Positions 50,507 to 59,620 of a stretch of 64,000 nucleotides of DNA are shown here, piece after piece. This stretch comes from Tautonia sociabilis (lineage in GTDB: Bacteria; Planctomycetota; Planctomycetia; Isosphaerales; Isosphaeraceae). The notes under the pieces are model-generated. The model saw only the letters and a program-made list of their open reading frames with translations. It did no database searches and had not been told where the DNA came from. Numbering within the stretch: the first letter of the stretch is position 1; the number at the start of each line of letters is the position of its first letter. The stretch spans positions 59,933 to 123,932 of the forward strand of contig NZ_RYZH01000013.1 of NCBI RefSeq assembly GCF_003977685.1, read 5' to 3'. Made by a program: the position numbers and the translations under genes.

Positions 50507-52144
50507 ATGAGCCATCACGACGGGAACAACGTCGCGAGTACCGCCAAGGTGGGCACGCGCGATCTCTTCCTGTTCTGGTCCTGCTTCATCGCGCTCATCG
50601 CCACCGCGTTCGCGTTCATCACCCGGGTGTTGATCATGGACCAGTGGCAGGCCGACTTCGGCCTGACCGAGACCGAGAAGGGAGAGATCCTCGGCGTCGG
50701 GCTCTGGCCCTTCGCCGTGAGCATCGTCCTGTTCAGCCTGATCATCGACCGGATCGGCTATGGCAAGGCGATGGCCTTCGCCTTCGCCACCCACCTGGGG
50801 GCGGCTCTGATCCTCTTCTTCGCCAAGCCGCTGGAGCAAAGCCTGGGCATCCGGGGCTACTGGGTGCTCTACATCGGTTCGTTCGTCATGGCGCTGGGCA
50901 ATGGGACGGTGGAGGCGGTGATCAACCCCGTCGTCGCCTCCCTCTTCCCGAACGCCAAGACGAAGTGGCTGAACATCCTGCACGCCGGCTGGCCCGGCGG
51001 CCTGGTGCTGGGCGGGATTCTGACGATCGCCATGGGGGACATCGACTGGCAGTACAAGGTCGGGCTGGTCTTCCTGCCGGTGATCGCCTACGGGCTCCTG
51101 ATGCTCCCGCAGCGCTTCCCCGTCTCGGAGCGGGTGGCCGCGGGCGTCTCGTACAAAGCGATGCTGCAACAGGTCGGCGTCATCGGCGCGCTGATCGTTT
51201 CCATCATGCTCGTCTGGGAGATCACCCGGGTCTTCATCGAATCGGAAGTGCTCTTCCAGGGGATGTCCGAGAGCTCGATCCTCATCGCCCGCCTGGTGAT
51301 TGTGGCCGTGCTGACCGGCGCCTTCGGGGCCTACGTCCACGCTCCCGGCCGACCGATCTTCATCTTCCTGCTGCTGATCATGATCCCGCTGGCGACGACC
51401 GAGCTGGGGACCGACAGCTGGATCACCTCGCTGATGGGGCCGGAGATGGCCCGCTTCAACCTGGATTCCGGCTGGGTGCTCGTGTACACGTCGCTGATCA
51501 TGCTCATCCTCCGGTTCTTCGCCGGGCCGATCGTGCACCGGATCTCGCCGCTGGGTCTGCTGGCCGTCAGCGCGGTCCTGGCGGCGTGCGGCCTGGTCTT
51601 CCTCTCCAAGTCGACCGGCCTGATGATCCTCGCCGCCGCCACGCTCTACGGCTTCGGCAAGACGTTCTTCTGGCCGACGATGCTCGGCGTCGTGGCCGAG
51701 CAGTACCCCAAGGGCGGGGCGATGACCCTCAACACGATCGCCGGCGTCGGAATGCTCTCGGTCGGCGTGCTGGGCAACCCGCTGCTGGGGAACATCCAGG
51801 ACCGGGAAGCGGTCGAGCAGCTCCAGGCCAGCAACCCGGCCATCTTCGAGCAAGTCGTCGGCGAGCCCCGGATCAGCGTCTTCGGCACCTACCGGCCGCT
51901 GCTCCAGGACCAGATCGAGAAGCTCCCCGAGCAGCAGCGGGCCGAGGTCGAGGCGATTCGAGAGGCCGCCAAGAAGAACGCCCTGATGACCGTGGCGATC
52001 TTCCCCTGCATCATGTTCGTCAGCTACGTGCTGCTGATCCTCTACTACCGTTCGCAGGGCGGCTACAAGCCCCAGGTGCTGGTGACCGACACGGAGGAGG
52101 AGCAGATGATGACCGGGGGCGTCGCCGGACCCGCGGAGATGTGA
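50507..52144 (+). CDS. Major facilitator superfamily transporter
   Basis: 545 residues, about 12 membrane helices. MFS fold with an R-x-G-like loop after helix 2 (IDRIGYGKAMAFAFATHLG), a central loop near 210, and a large insertion between helices near the end (residues about 430-500, QLQASNPAIFEQVVGEPRIS...) before the last helix. Substrate not determinable; sugar or oligosaccharide importers of planctomycetes look alike. First of three transporter genes in a row. Confidence 0.88.
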   Translation: MSHHDGNNVASTAKVGTRDLFLFWSCFIALIATAFAFITRVLIMDQWQADFGLTETEKGEILGVGLWPFAVSIVLFSLIIDRIGYGKAMAFAFATHLGAALILFFAKPLEQSLGIRGYWVLYIGSFVMALGNGTVEAVINPVVASLFPNAKTKWLNILHAGWPGGLVLGGILTIAMGDIDWQYKVGLVFLPVIAYGLLMLPQRFPVSERVAAGVSYKAMLQQVGVIGALIVSIMLVWEITRVFIESEVLFQGMSESSILIARLVIVAVLTGAFGAYVHAPGRPIFIFLLLIMIPLATTELGTDSWITSLMGPEMARFNLDSGWVLVYTSLIMLILRFFAGPIVHRISPLGLLAVSAVLAACGLVFLSKSTGLMILAAATLYGFGKTFFWPTMLGVVAEQYPKGGAMTLNTIAGVGMLSVGVLGNPLLGNIQDREAVEQLQASNPAIFEQVVGEPRISVFGTYRPLLQDQIEKLPEQQRAEVEAIREAAKKNALMTVAIFPCIMFVSYVLLILYYRSQGGYKPQVLVTDTEEEQMMTGGVAGPAEM

Positions 52145-52273
52145 CCGCCCCCTGGATCGATGTGGTACGATCGTCTCCGAGGGCATCGCCCGGCCGCTCC
52201 CTCGCCGATCCGAGGGAGGGCGGGGCCTTGCCCTCGCGTCGTTGATGCGTCCCCCCGGCGAGCGAGACGGCCC

Positions 52274-53827
52274 ATGAGCCCCCGAGACGACCTGCCCTCC
52301 CGGCTCCGCAAGGCGATGGCCCACCCAACCTCGGAGCGGCAGGTCTGGTCGCGGTCGCTCGCCGGCGTGCTCATCGCCGGCTACCTCTGGGCGGCCTACT
52401 TCGACCAGCTTCCCTCCACCACACTCGCTGTCGGCGGTCTGCCGGCGGCGATCGGAGGAGCGGGCCTCGGCGGGCTGCTCTCCTGCGCCTTGCTGTTCGT
52501 CCCGGCCGGCCTGCAAGGGCTCCGCTGCCGGAGGCCGATGATGGTGGTCGCCACGTCGGCCTTCGGCGTCCGAGGGTCGGCCCTGGTGCCCGGCCTGCTC
52601 GTGGGCCTGGTCCAGATCCTCTGGTTCGCGGTCGCCGTCCACTTCGCCGTTTCCTTCAACCTTCGGGGGCTCTCCACCGCCGGGCTCATCGCCCCAGACT
52701 CCCTCTACCCTCCCGGCGGCGGCGACGGCTCCGTCCACCGATCGACCGTCTACGCGATCTCCGCCCTGCTCTGGGGGATCGCCTCGGCCCTGGTGGCGAC
52801 CCGGTTCATCCGCTGGATCGCCGCCCTGATGATCGTCTACCCGATCTTCCTCGGCCTCGCGCTTGCCGGGGCGATGGTCTGGGCGATCCCCGGCCTGCCC
52901 GACTACCGGTTCGCCTCCTCGACGCTCTTCGCCGAGTCGGCCCTGAGGCCGTGGCCGGCCTTCTGGGCGATGACGCAACTGGTCTTCGGCTTCTCCGCGA
53001 CGGTGGCCGTGCACGCGATCAACTGGGGGGCGACCCTCCGAGGACCCCGAGACGTCCTGCTCTCGGGAATCGTGGGCGTCGCCCTGGCGTCGACCGTGAT
53101 CGCCTCGATCGCCGTGCTGACGGTCGCCGGCTCGCTCGGCCGAGCGCTGGCCGCCGAGGCGGCGATCGAGCACAACCCTAATGCGATCGTCCCCGAGGAA
53201 GAGCCGGTGGACGACCTCGGGCCGACCCCCGGCCTCGGTCGGTTCGACCCGCCCCGGCTGCCGACCAACCCGATCGCCTATCAGCTGCACCTGGTCTTTG
53301 AGCGTCGCATCGGTGGCGTCGCGGGAGGGGTTGGCCTGATCCTGCTGGGGCTCGGGTCGCTCGCCTCGGCCGTCTACGCGAGCTTCGCGTACAGCAACCG
53401 GCTGGAAGCGATCCGGAGCCGTCCCCGACGCTGGGCCTGGGGGGTGATCGGGGCGGTCGTGGCCTTCCCGTTGATGATCAACGGCCTGGCGGGGAACGTC
53501 CCGCTGGTGATCGACCTGACGGCCGGGGTGCTCGCGCCGATGCTCGGCGTGCTCTCGGCCGACCTGGTCTGGCACCGATCCTCCTGGCCGGGGCCTCGTC
53601 CCGGATTCCGGACGATCGGCCTGGCTTCGTGGGGGATCGGGTCGGCGGTCGGCCTGCTGCCGATCCTCTCCCGGATCGTTCCCGGGATGGACCCCTGCCG
53701 GTGGCTGCCGATGGCGCTGCTCGGCTATCTCGTCGCGCTGGGGAGCTCGCTGATCGCGGAGACGGCCGCCTCGTCCCGAACTCGTTCGCGAGGGCCGGCT
53801 TCGGCCACCGAATCGGCTGGCGGCTGA
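52274..53827 (+). CDS. Cytosine-permease-like (NCS1) transporter
   Basis: 517 residues, about 12 helices. Start ATG 52274. Resembles the purine-cytosine permease family: helices with FGVRGSALVPGLLVGLVQILWFAVAVH and a C-terminal ALLGYLVALGSSLIAE. An acidic loop (EHNPNAIVPEEEPVDDLGPTP) interrupts the middle. The substrate may be a nucleobase or related compound. Weak assignment at the family level. Confidence 0.75.
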   Translation: MSPRDDLPSRLRKAMAHPTSERQVWSRSLAGVLIAGYLWAAYFDQLPSTTLAVGGLPAAIGGAGLGGLLSCALLFVPAGLQGLRCRRPMMVVATSAFGVRGSALVPGLLVGLVQILWFAVAVHFAVSFNLRGLSTAGLIAPDSLYPPGGGDGSVHRSTVYAISALLWGIASALVATRFIRWIAALMIVYPIFLGLALAGAMVWAIPGLPDYRFASSTLFAESALRPWPAFWAMTQLVFGFSATVAVHAINWGATLRGPRDVLLSGIVGVALASTVIASIAVLTVAGSLGRALAAEAAIEHNPNAIVPEEEPVDDLGPTPGLGRFDPPRLPTNPIAYQLHLVFERRIGGVAGGVGLILLGLGSLASAVYASFAYSNRLEAIRSRPRRWAWGVIGAVVAFPLMINGLAGNVPLVIDLTAGVLAPMLGVLSADLVWHRSSWPGPRPGFRTIGLASWGIGSAVGLLPILSRIVPGMDPCRWLPMALLGYLVALGSSLIAETAASSRTRSRGPASATESAGG

Positions 53828-53931
53828 CGCACTCGCCGGGAGGATCGATTGTGCGGCGGGGCGATCGGGAAGATAATGAGGCGGGGCCGGTCCGGCCCGA
53901 CCCCGATCCGACGATTCTCCCCCGAGGGCCC

Positions 53932-55266
53932 ATGGCCGCCGTCCCCTCCCCGGAATCCTCCCGGCCCCGTCGGGGACGGATGTTTGAGGCCTTGATCGCG
54001 AATCGGGATTACCGACGCTTCTACATGGGGCACGGAGTCAGTCTCGTCGGCACCTGGATGCAGGCCGCCGCGGTCAACTGGATCGTCTACGAGCTGACCG
54101 ACTCCGCCTGGTGGCTCGGCGTGGTCGAGGCCGCCAATCTCCTCCCCGGCCTGGTCGTCGGCCTGATCGCCGGCGCCATCGCCGACCGTTCCGTTCCGAG
54201 GTCGACCGTCCTCAGCACGCAGCTCGTGCAACTGATCCTGGCCACCACGCTGGCTGTGCTCTTCTCCCTCGGGCTGATCCGGCTCTGGCACCTGATCGCC
54301 CTGCTCGCGCTGTCCCGAGTGGGCAATACGTTCGAGATGCCCGCCCGCCAGGTCTTCTTGTACGAACTGGTCGGCCGGGAGCACCTGGGCAACGCGATCG
54401 CGCTGAATGTCGGGCTGTTCAACGCCTCCCGGGTGGTCGGCCCGGCGCTGGCGGGGGTCTGTCTGGCCTGGCTGGGCCGCAGTGCGCCGTTCATCCTGAA
54501 CGCGCTGAGCTTCCTGGCGGCGATCGCCGCCGTCCTGTCGATTCCGGGCCGACCGGCGCCCCCGGTCCGATCCGGCCAGGGGCCGGCCGACCTGCTCGGC
54601 GGGTTCGCCTACCTGCGGCAGGATCGCCGGGTCGCGGTGCTCTTCGGGCTGATGGCGTTCTTCGGGGTCGCGGGGATGGGCTACAACGCCATGCTCGCCG
54701 CCTACGCCCGCGATTCGATCGGGACGCAGGAGCTGGGCTACTCGGCCCTGCTCGCCAGCGCCGGTTCCGGGGCGGTGGCGGGGGCGCTCGGGGTGGCCCG
54801 GCTGGGCGGCCGGGTCCGTCGCGAGATGCTGATCGTGCTCGGGCTGGGCCTCTTCGCGAGCTCCCTGGCCGGCCTGGGGGCCGTTCCCCTCCTGCTCGGC
54901 CCAATCGCCCCGTCGGGAGTGCCGGCCGCCGCGGCGATGCTCTGCCTGTTCGGGGCCGGCTTCGGGGCGATCACCTACACCTCGTCCATCCAGACGATGA
55001 TCCAGCTCGACGTGCCTGACCGTCTGCGGGGCCGGGTCGCCGGGATCTGGCTGATCGTCTTCTCCGGCTCGGTGCCGATGGGGGCGCTGCTCACCGGCCG
55101 GCTCGCCCAGTGGTTGGGGGTCGAGCCGGTGCTGGTCGCCTCGGGAGTCCTCTGCGGGGCGGCCGCGCTGGGCCTCGGGTCGAGCCGGTTGCTCGACCGG
55201 CTCGGGGCTCATCCGAGGACGAGGGATCCGGCCGAAGCCCCGCTCGGCGCCGCCCGGCCGGGATGA
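53932..55266 (+). CDS. MFS exporter (enterobactin exporter EntS/MefA-like)
   Basis: 444 residues, about 11-12 helices. Family start RRFYMGHGVSLVGTWMQAAAVNWIVYELTDSAWWLGVV and GAIADRSVPRSTVLSTQ (loop 2-3) place it with DHA3-type drug or siderophore exporters. ATG 53932. Third of the tandem transporters, 104 bp after the previous one. Confidence 0.88.
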   Translation: MAAVPSPESSRPRRGRMFEALIANRDYRRFYMGHGVSLVGTWMQAAAVNWIVYELTDSAWWLGVVEAANLLPGLVVGLIAGAIADRSVPRSTVLSTQLVQLILATTLAVLFSLGLIRLWHLIALLALSRVGNTFEMPARQVFLYELVGREHLGNAIALNVGLFNASRVVGPALAGVCLAWLGRSAPFILNALSFLAAIAAVLSIPGRPAPPVRSGQGPADLLGGFAYLRQDRRVAVLFGLMAFFGVAGMGYNAMLAAYARDSIGTQELGYSALLASAGSGAVAGALGVARLGGRVRREMLIVLGLGLFASSLAGLGAVPLLLGPIAPSGVPAAAAMLCLFGAGFGAITYTSSIQTMIQLDVPDRLRGRVAGIWLIVFSGSVPMGALLTGRLAQWLGVEPVLVASGVLCGAAALGLGSSRLLDRLGAHPRTRDPAEAPLGAARPG

Positions 55267-55294
55267 CCGGGAGGCGGCCCGACCCGGCCTCGCT

Positions 55295-56680
55295 TCACTC
55301 CTGGCCGGCCGAGGCGCGAAGCACCCGGTTGAGGCCCGCGATGATCCGATCCTCGACGTCCTCGGCCCAGGGGCCGGGCTGTCCGTAGTAGATCATCGCG
55401 GTGGCCCCCTCGTAGCCCCCCTCCTGGAGGACCCGGAGCGAGGGAATATAGGCCATCACGTCGTTGCAGTACGACGAGACGAAGGTGTCGGGCCCGAGGT
55501 TCCGCTTGATCCTCAGGGAATAATCGACGACGACCTCGCCGCCGAGGAAGATCCAGGTCAACCCGCCGAGCCGCCAGACCTGCACCGGATACGGGTAGGT
55601 CTCGGGCAGCGACTCCCCCCGGTCGAGCCGCTCCAGGAACGACTTGGCCCGGTTGGCGACGGCGAACTGGTCGGACGCCGCCTCGGCTTCCCAGTGGGCT
55701 CGATCGGGGATCGGGGCGAAGGCCAGGTCCACTTCCTCATAGCCCGATCGCAGGCAACCGAGCACGGGGCGCAGGTGCCCCTTGACCGTCCGCTTGACCG
55801 CGTCGGCCAGCTCGTGTCCGTACTTCTCGGCCAGCTCGACGGTCCTCCTCGGCAGCGGGTTCTGGTCCGCCCCGCAACCGGCGACGAACAGGGCGACGGC
55901 GTCAGGATAGGCCTTCTCCAGCTCGATCATGGCGAAGCCGGCGTAGTCTCCCGAGAAGTGGTTCAGGGCCAGGGTCGTGCAGTGGCAGGCGTAGCCGAAG
56001 ACCACCCCCTTGACCGTGCCGTCGGAGGTCTTCAGGCAGAGGACCGGCACGTCGTGGTCGACCGGACCCTTCAGCGCCAGCTCGGCCCGGAGCTCGTCCG
56101 CCCGGTTCTGGTCGTTCTCCCGACGGTTCACGGCGAAGCCCGCTTTCCCCTGACCGTGGGAGAGATGCACGTCGATCAGATTCCTCATCGCCTCCCCGGC
56201 CAGCTCGACGAGCGTCCGGGCGAGGATCTCGGTGTACGAGGCCACCCGATGACGCTGCTCGTCGTCCATCGGGTACATCGTGATCAGGTTCGAGCCGACC
56301 ACCGGGCTGGTGTGCGTGTGGGAGCAGGCCAGCACGATCCGATCGAGGGGAAGGCCGTGCCGGTGGGCGATCTCCTCCCGGACCCCGATCGAGAACTCGC
56401 GGTCGATGCCGCAGAGGTCCAGGGAGATCAGGAGGGAGCGGCTTCCCTGGTCGTCTTGCAAGACGAGGGCCTTGGCCCAGAGGTCGTGGAGCGTTCCCTC
56501 GGAGGGGGATGTGCGGGAAGCGTAGCCGGCCATCCACATCGGTCGTTCCGGGGTGATGACGACCTTCGCCAGCCCGGCCTTCCATCCGCCCTTCCCGGAA
56601 GCCGGGTTGGCGGCCGTCGCCGTCGCCGCCGTCGCGAGCAGCAAAACCAGCATCGGAAGCGATCGGCCAAAGACGCGCAT
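55295..56680 (-). CDS. Secreted neutral/alkaline ceramidase-like hydrolase
   Basis: 461 residues. Signal peptide (MLVLLLATAATATA), then the N-terminal domain found in non-lysosomal ceramidases: AGLAKVVITPERPMWMAGYASR, ACSHTHTSPVVG, ACHCTTLALNHFSGDY (metal or catalytic His region), FVAGCGADQNPLP. Planctomycetes hold many such paralogues, generally of unknown substrate. Start ATG 56680 after GAGG. Confidence 0.88.
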   Translation of the reverse strand: MRVFGRSLPMLVLLLATAATATAANPASGKGGWKAGLAKVVITPERPMWMAGYASRTSPSEGTLHDLWAKALVLQDDQGSRSLLISLDLCGIDREFSIGVREEIAHRHGLPLDRIVLACSHTHTSPVVGSNLITMYPMDDEQRHRVASYTEILARTLVELAGEAMRNLIDVHLSHGQGKAGFAVNRRENDQNRADELRAELALKGPVDHDVPVLCLKTSDGTVKGVVFGYACHCTTLALNHFSGDYAGFAMIELEKAYPDAVALFVAGCGADQNPLPRRTVELAEKYGHELADAVKRTVKGHLRPVLGCLRSGYEEVDLAFAPIPDRAHWEAEAASDQFAVANRAKSFLERLDRGESLPETYPYPVQVWRLGGLTWIFLGGEVVVDYSLRIKRNLGPDTFVSSYCNDVMAYIPSLRVLQEGGYEGATAMIYYGQPGPWAEDVEDRIIAGLNRVLRASAGQE

Positions 56681-56711
56681 GGAGCGACCTCGAGGGGGGA
56701 CCTTCGGCGAC

Positions 56712-56754
56712 GGGAGGAGTCGCCCGGGCCGCCGATGGCACCGGGACTCCTCCC
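56712..56754 (-). repeat. Inverted repeat in the ceramidase leader
   Basis: GGGAGGAGTC (56712-56721) pairs with GACTCCTCCC (56745-56754), 10 bp, 23-nt loop. Upstream of the minus-strand start at 56680. Confidence 0.4.
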
Positions 56755-56851
56755 CGATCGGGTCGATCATCCCTTCGGAGGTGTCGCGCTGTCAACGCGG
56801 AGGGGGGAGTCGAGGCGGGTCCCCCCCCTTGAGGAGCGATCGCCGGGGAGC

Positions 56852-57673
56852 TCAGGCGCACCAGTTGCGCCGCTCCTCGTTGCGGATGTGGTTGATGCCG
56901 ATTCGGGTTCCTCGGATGAAGTCGAGCACCTCGCGCACTTCGGGGATCGAGCCGAGCCGGGTCTCGACGCGTTCCAGCGCCTCGGCCTGGTTGCGGCCCT
57001 CCTCGAAGAGGGTGTGGAAGGCCTCGCCGAGGGCGTTGATCACCGGGGTCGGGGTTCCGATCCGCTGGAGCCCCTGCACGTTCAGGCCGGTGATGCAGTT
57101 GTACCCCTCTTGGACGACGAACGGCGGCACGTCCTTGGTGCTGCCCCCCAGCCCGGAGAACCGGACGAGCCGGCCGATCCGCACCCGCTGCTGGATGACG
57201 ACGTGGCTGGACAGGTCGCAGCCGTCGCCGATCTGCACGTGGCCGGCCAGGAGCACGTTCGACTCGAGCAGGCAGCCGTCCCCCATGATCACGTCGTGGC
57301 CGAGGTGGGCTCCCTTGCGGAGCACGTTGCCGTTGCCGATGGCGGTGAGGCTTCCCCCCTCGACCGTCCCGCGATGCACGGTGACGTAGTCGTGGAAGGC
57401 GTTTCCGTCGCCGATGATCAGCCGGGTCGGCTCCCCTCGGTAGGTTCTCGACTGCGGGCCCTTGCCGAGCACGGCCTTGTAGCCGACGTAGTTCTCCCGG
57501 CCCATCTCGATCGGCCCGCTCAGGCAGGCGTACCCCTCGATGACGCAGCCGGGCCCGATGCGGACGGGGCCCTCGATGATGACGTAGGGGCCGACCCGGA
57601 CGTCGGGAGCAAGCTCCACGTCGGGACCGATCACGGCGGTCGGGTGGATCAGTCCGGAGACTGCCAGGGTCAT
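56852..57673 (-). CDS. lpxA: Acyl-ACP--UDP-N-acetylglucosamine O-acyltransferase
   Basis: 273 residues, normal length. First step of lipid A synthesis. Left-handed beta-helix hexapeptide repeats from residue 9 (IHPTAVIGPDVELAPDVRVGPYVIIEG) to about 190, catalytic-His segment LRKGAHLGHDVIMGD, RLIIGDGNAFHDYVTVHRGT, then a C-terminal helical part (GLNVQGLQRIG). Its presence supports a lipid A-type outer membrane. No lpxB, C or D adjacent. Confidence 0.92.
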   Translation of the reverse strand: MTLAVSGLIHPTAVIGPDVELAPDVRVGPYVIIEGPVRIGPGCVIEGYACLSGPIEMGRENYVGYKAVLGKGPQSRTYRGEPTRLIIGDGNAFHDYVTVHRGTVEGGSLTAIGNGNVLRKGAHLGHDVIMGDGCLLESNVLLAGHVQIGDGCDLSSHVVIQQRVRIGRLVRFSGLGGSTKDVPPFVVQEGYNCITGLNVQGLQRIGTPTPVINALGEAFHTLFEEGRNQAEALERVETRLGSIPEVREVLDFIRGTRIGINHIRNEERRNWCA

Positions 57674-58100
57674 GGTGACTCGCCCTCCGCTAGGTCGTCC
57701 GGACCGGTCCGCTGCCCCTCAACGACTCTCTTCGTCGCCTCCGTCATCGGAACTTGAGGGGGAGAGGAGCGGCCCCGCGCCCTTCGGGCTCCGTCCCGAG
57801 GAGGCGCGGTCTTCGGATCCGGCCGATCGCGTCCGATCCGTCGGTTCCCCTCGGCGAGGCGAGGTCCCGCCGGACGGGGCCGCCCGACCGGCAAGGCGGT
57901 CGGGCCGAGGCCGGGAGGCTCGGACCGTCGATCGGGGAGGGTGAATCGAATCGGGGGAGGGCCTGGTTCGATCGGGTCGTCGCCTCGGGCCGGAGAGCCC
58001 GGGGTCGGCGGTCGTCTCGCGTCGTCGGGGTGCGATCGTCCGCCGCCTGGAATAGACGAGATCCGCTCCGCCGTAAAGCCCAATCCCCTCCAGGAGGCGG
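57674..58100. other. Gap between lpxA and the gspF-like gene
   Basis: 427 bp. Open frames here are Pro/Arg-rich and not convincing. One perfect hairpin, GCCCGACCG (57882-57890) with CGGTCGGGC (57897-57905). Confidence 0.4.
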
Positions 58101-59423
58101 TCAGAGCCCCGAGGCGAGATTCGAGATCACCGAAACGTACGCCATCACGAAGGCCAGCACGATGAAGAAGACGACCCCCCCAATGCCGATCGTCAGGATC
58201 GGCTGGAGGAGCTGCCCGAGGTTGTCCACCATCCGGTCGACCTGCTCCTGGTAGTCGTCGGCCAGGTGCTCCAGCGCCTCGGGAAGCTTGCCCGTCTCCT
58301 CCCCGGTCGCGATGACCTGGATCACATCAACGCCAAACCAATGCGACTCGTCGAGCGCCTCGCTCAGCTCCCGACCGGCCAGGACCTCCCCCCTCGCTCG
58401 GTCCACCGCCCGGCGGATCGGGGAGGCGTTCAGGACCTCGGCCGTCAACCGCATCGCCTCGTCGTAGTCGACCCCCGCTTCCAGCAAGGTCGAGAGGGTC
58501 CGGGCGAACCGGGTCGTCTCGATCTTCCTCATCAGCGCCCCCAGCACCGGCAGCCGGAGCGCCGCCTGATCGAGCATCGGCTTCCCCCATCCCGTCCGGT
58601 AGGCCCGGAAGACGCCGATCACTCCCCCGGCCGCCAGCAGCGGCACCAGCCACCAGCCGACCCCCCGCATGAAGTCGCTGATCGCGATCAGGAGCCGGGT
58701 CGGCGCCGGAAGGTCGACGGCGTTCTTGCCCGCCATGTCCTGGAGCAGCTCGACCAGCGGGGGCAGGACGAACACCGTCAGCAGGTAGCCCACGGCCGAG
58801 GCGATGAGCACGACGGCCGTCGGGTAGATCATCGCCGATCGGGCCCGGCTGACCAGTTGCATCCGGTGCTCGTAGTGCTGCGCCAGTTGCCGGAGCACCT
58901 CGGGCATCCCCCCCCGGGCCTCGGCGACCCGCATCATGCTCCGCATCAATCGGTCGAAGGCGCGGGGGTCGCCGTCGAGGGCCTCGGAGAACGACGCCCC
59001 TCGGCGGATGCGCTCCCGGACGCGCCCCACGACCGGCCCCAGCGCCGTCCCCCGGAACTGCGACTCCAGCCCGCCGAGCGCCTTGAGCAGGTCGACCCCC
59101 GATCCGAGGTACTGCGCAAGCTGTCGGCAGAAGGCCGAGAGGTCCCTCGACCGAACCGAACCGAACAGGATCCGCTCCAGCAGGGTCGACTGGCCCCGGC
59201 CCGAGGTCGACCGGGAACGCCTTCGGGAGGACGATTTCGGATCGTCCGACCCGGCCGCCCGGCCCGGGTCTCGGGAAGGGCGGGGGCGATTCGCCGGCCG
59301 GGCCGGGCCGGGAGCGGGGCGGAAGGTGCTCGGCTCGGCGTCGAAGTCCGTCGGGGGCAGCGGCTTCGGCCCCCGGCTCGGATCGCGGGGAGGCCGGGAG
59401 CGGCCGTCGTCGGGGGTAGACAT
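58101..59423 (-). CDS. Type II secretion/type IV pilus inner-membrane protein (GspF/PilC)
   Basis: 440 residues. A disordered Ser/Arg/Pro-rich N-terminus (about 1-85) precedes two GspF repeats: SRDLSAFCRQLAQYLGSGVDLLKALGGLE (about 92-120) and TTRFARTLSTLLEAGVDYDEAMRLTAEVLN (about 300-330), with three membrane helices (about 195-220, 255-275, 410-435). GEETGKLPEALEHLADDYQEQV is the family signature. Forms the platform of pseudopilus assembly. Partner genes not in window. Confidence 0.93.
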   Translation of the reverse strand: MSTPDDGRSRPPRDPSRGPKPLPPTDFDAEPSTFRPAPGPARPANRPRPSRDPGRAAGSDDPKSSSRRRSRSTSGRGQSTLLERILFGSVRSRDLSAFCRQLAQYLGSGVDLLKALGGLESQFRGTALGPVVGRVRERIRRGASFSEALDGDPRAFDRLMRSMMRVAEARGGMPEVLRQLAQHYEHRMQLVSRARSAMIYPTAVVLIASAVGYLLTVFVLPPLVELLQDMAGKNAVDLPAPTRLLIAISDFMRGVGWWLVPLLAAGGVIGVFRAYRTGWGKPMLDQAALRLPVLGALMRKIETTRFARTLSTLLEAGVDYDEAMRLTAEVLNASPIRRAVDRARGEVLAGRELSEALDESHWFGVDVIQVIATGEETGKLPEALEHLADDYQEQVDRMVDNLGQLLQPILTIGIGGVVFFIVLAFVMAYVSVISNLASGL

Positions 59424-59620
59424 ACAGTGCCCTCGTCATCGATGCCTCGCCGCCGGAAGCAGCGCCGCCTTGCCGGCGGCAGGGGCATTATCCGCCGATC
59501 TCCCCCGCGCCGGCAACTCGACAGGCCGGCGCTCCCCCCTTGCATCCGCCGATCCGACCGGACAACGTGTTACGGCCCGATGCCGACGCCAACCGACGGA
59601 ACCCCTGCCGAGGCCCCTGG

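Noticed and set aside
50198..53575. 1125-codon open frame on minus
   Set aside because: It is antisense to an MFS transporter and an NCS1-like permease with clear homology; Asp/Gln/His/Arg-rich translation is typical of reversed GC-rich membrane-protein genes.
57670..58083. 137-codon frame overlapping the lpxA start by four bases
   Set aside because: Translation is Pro/Arg/Gly-rich with no ordered segment, despite the operon-like overlap.
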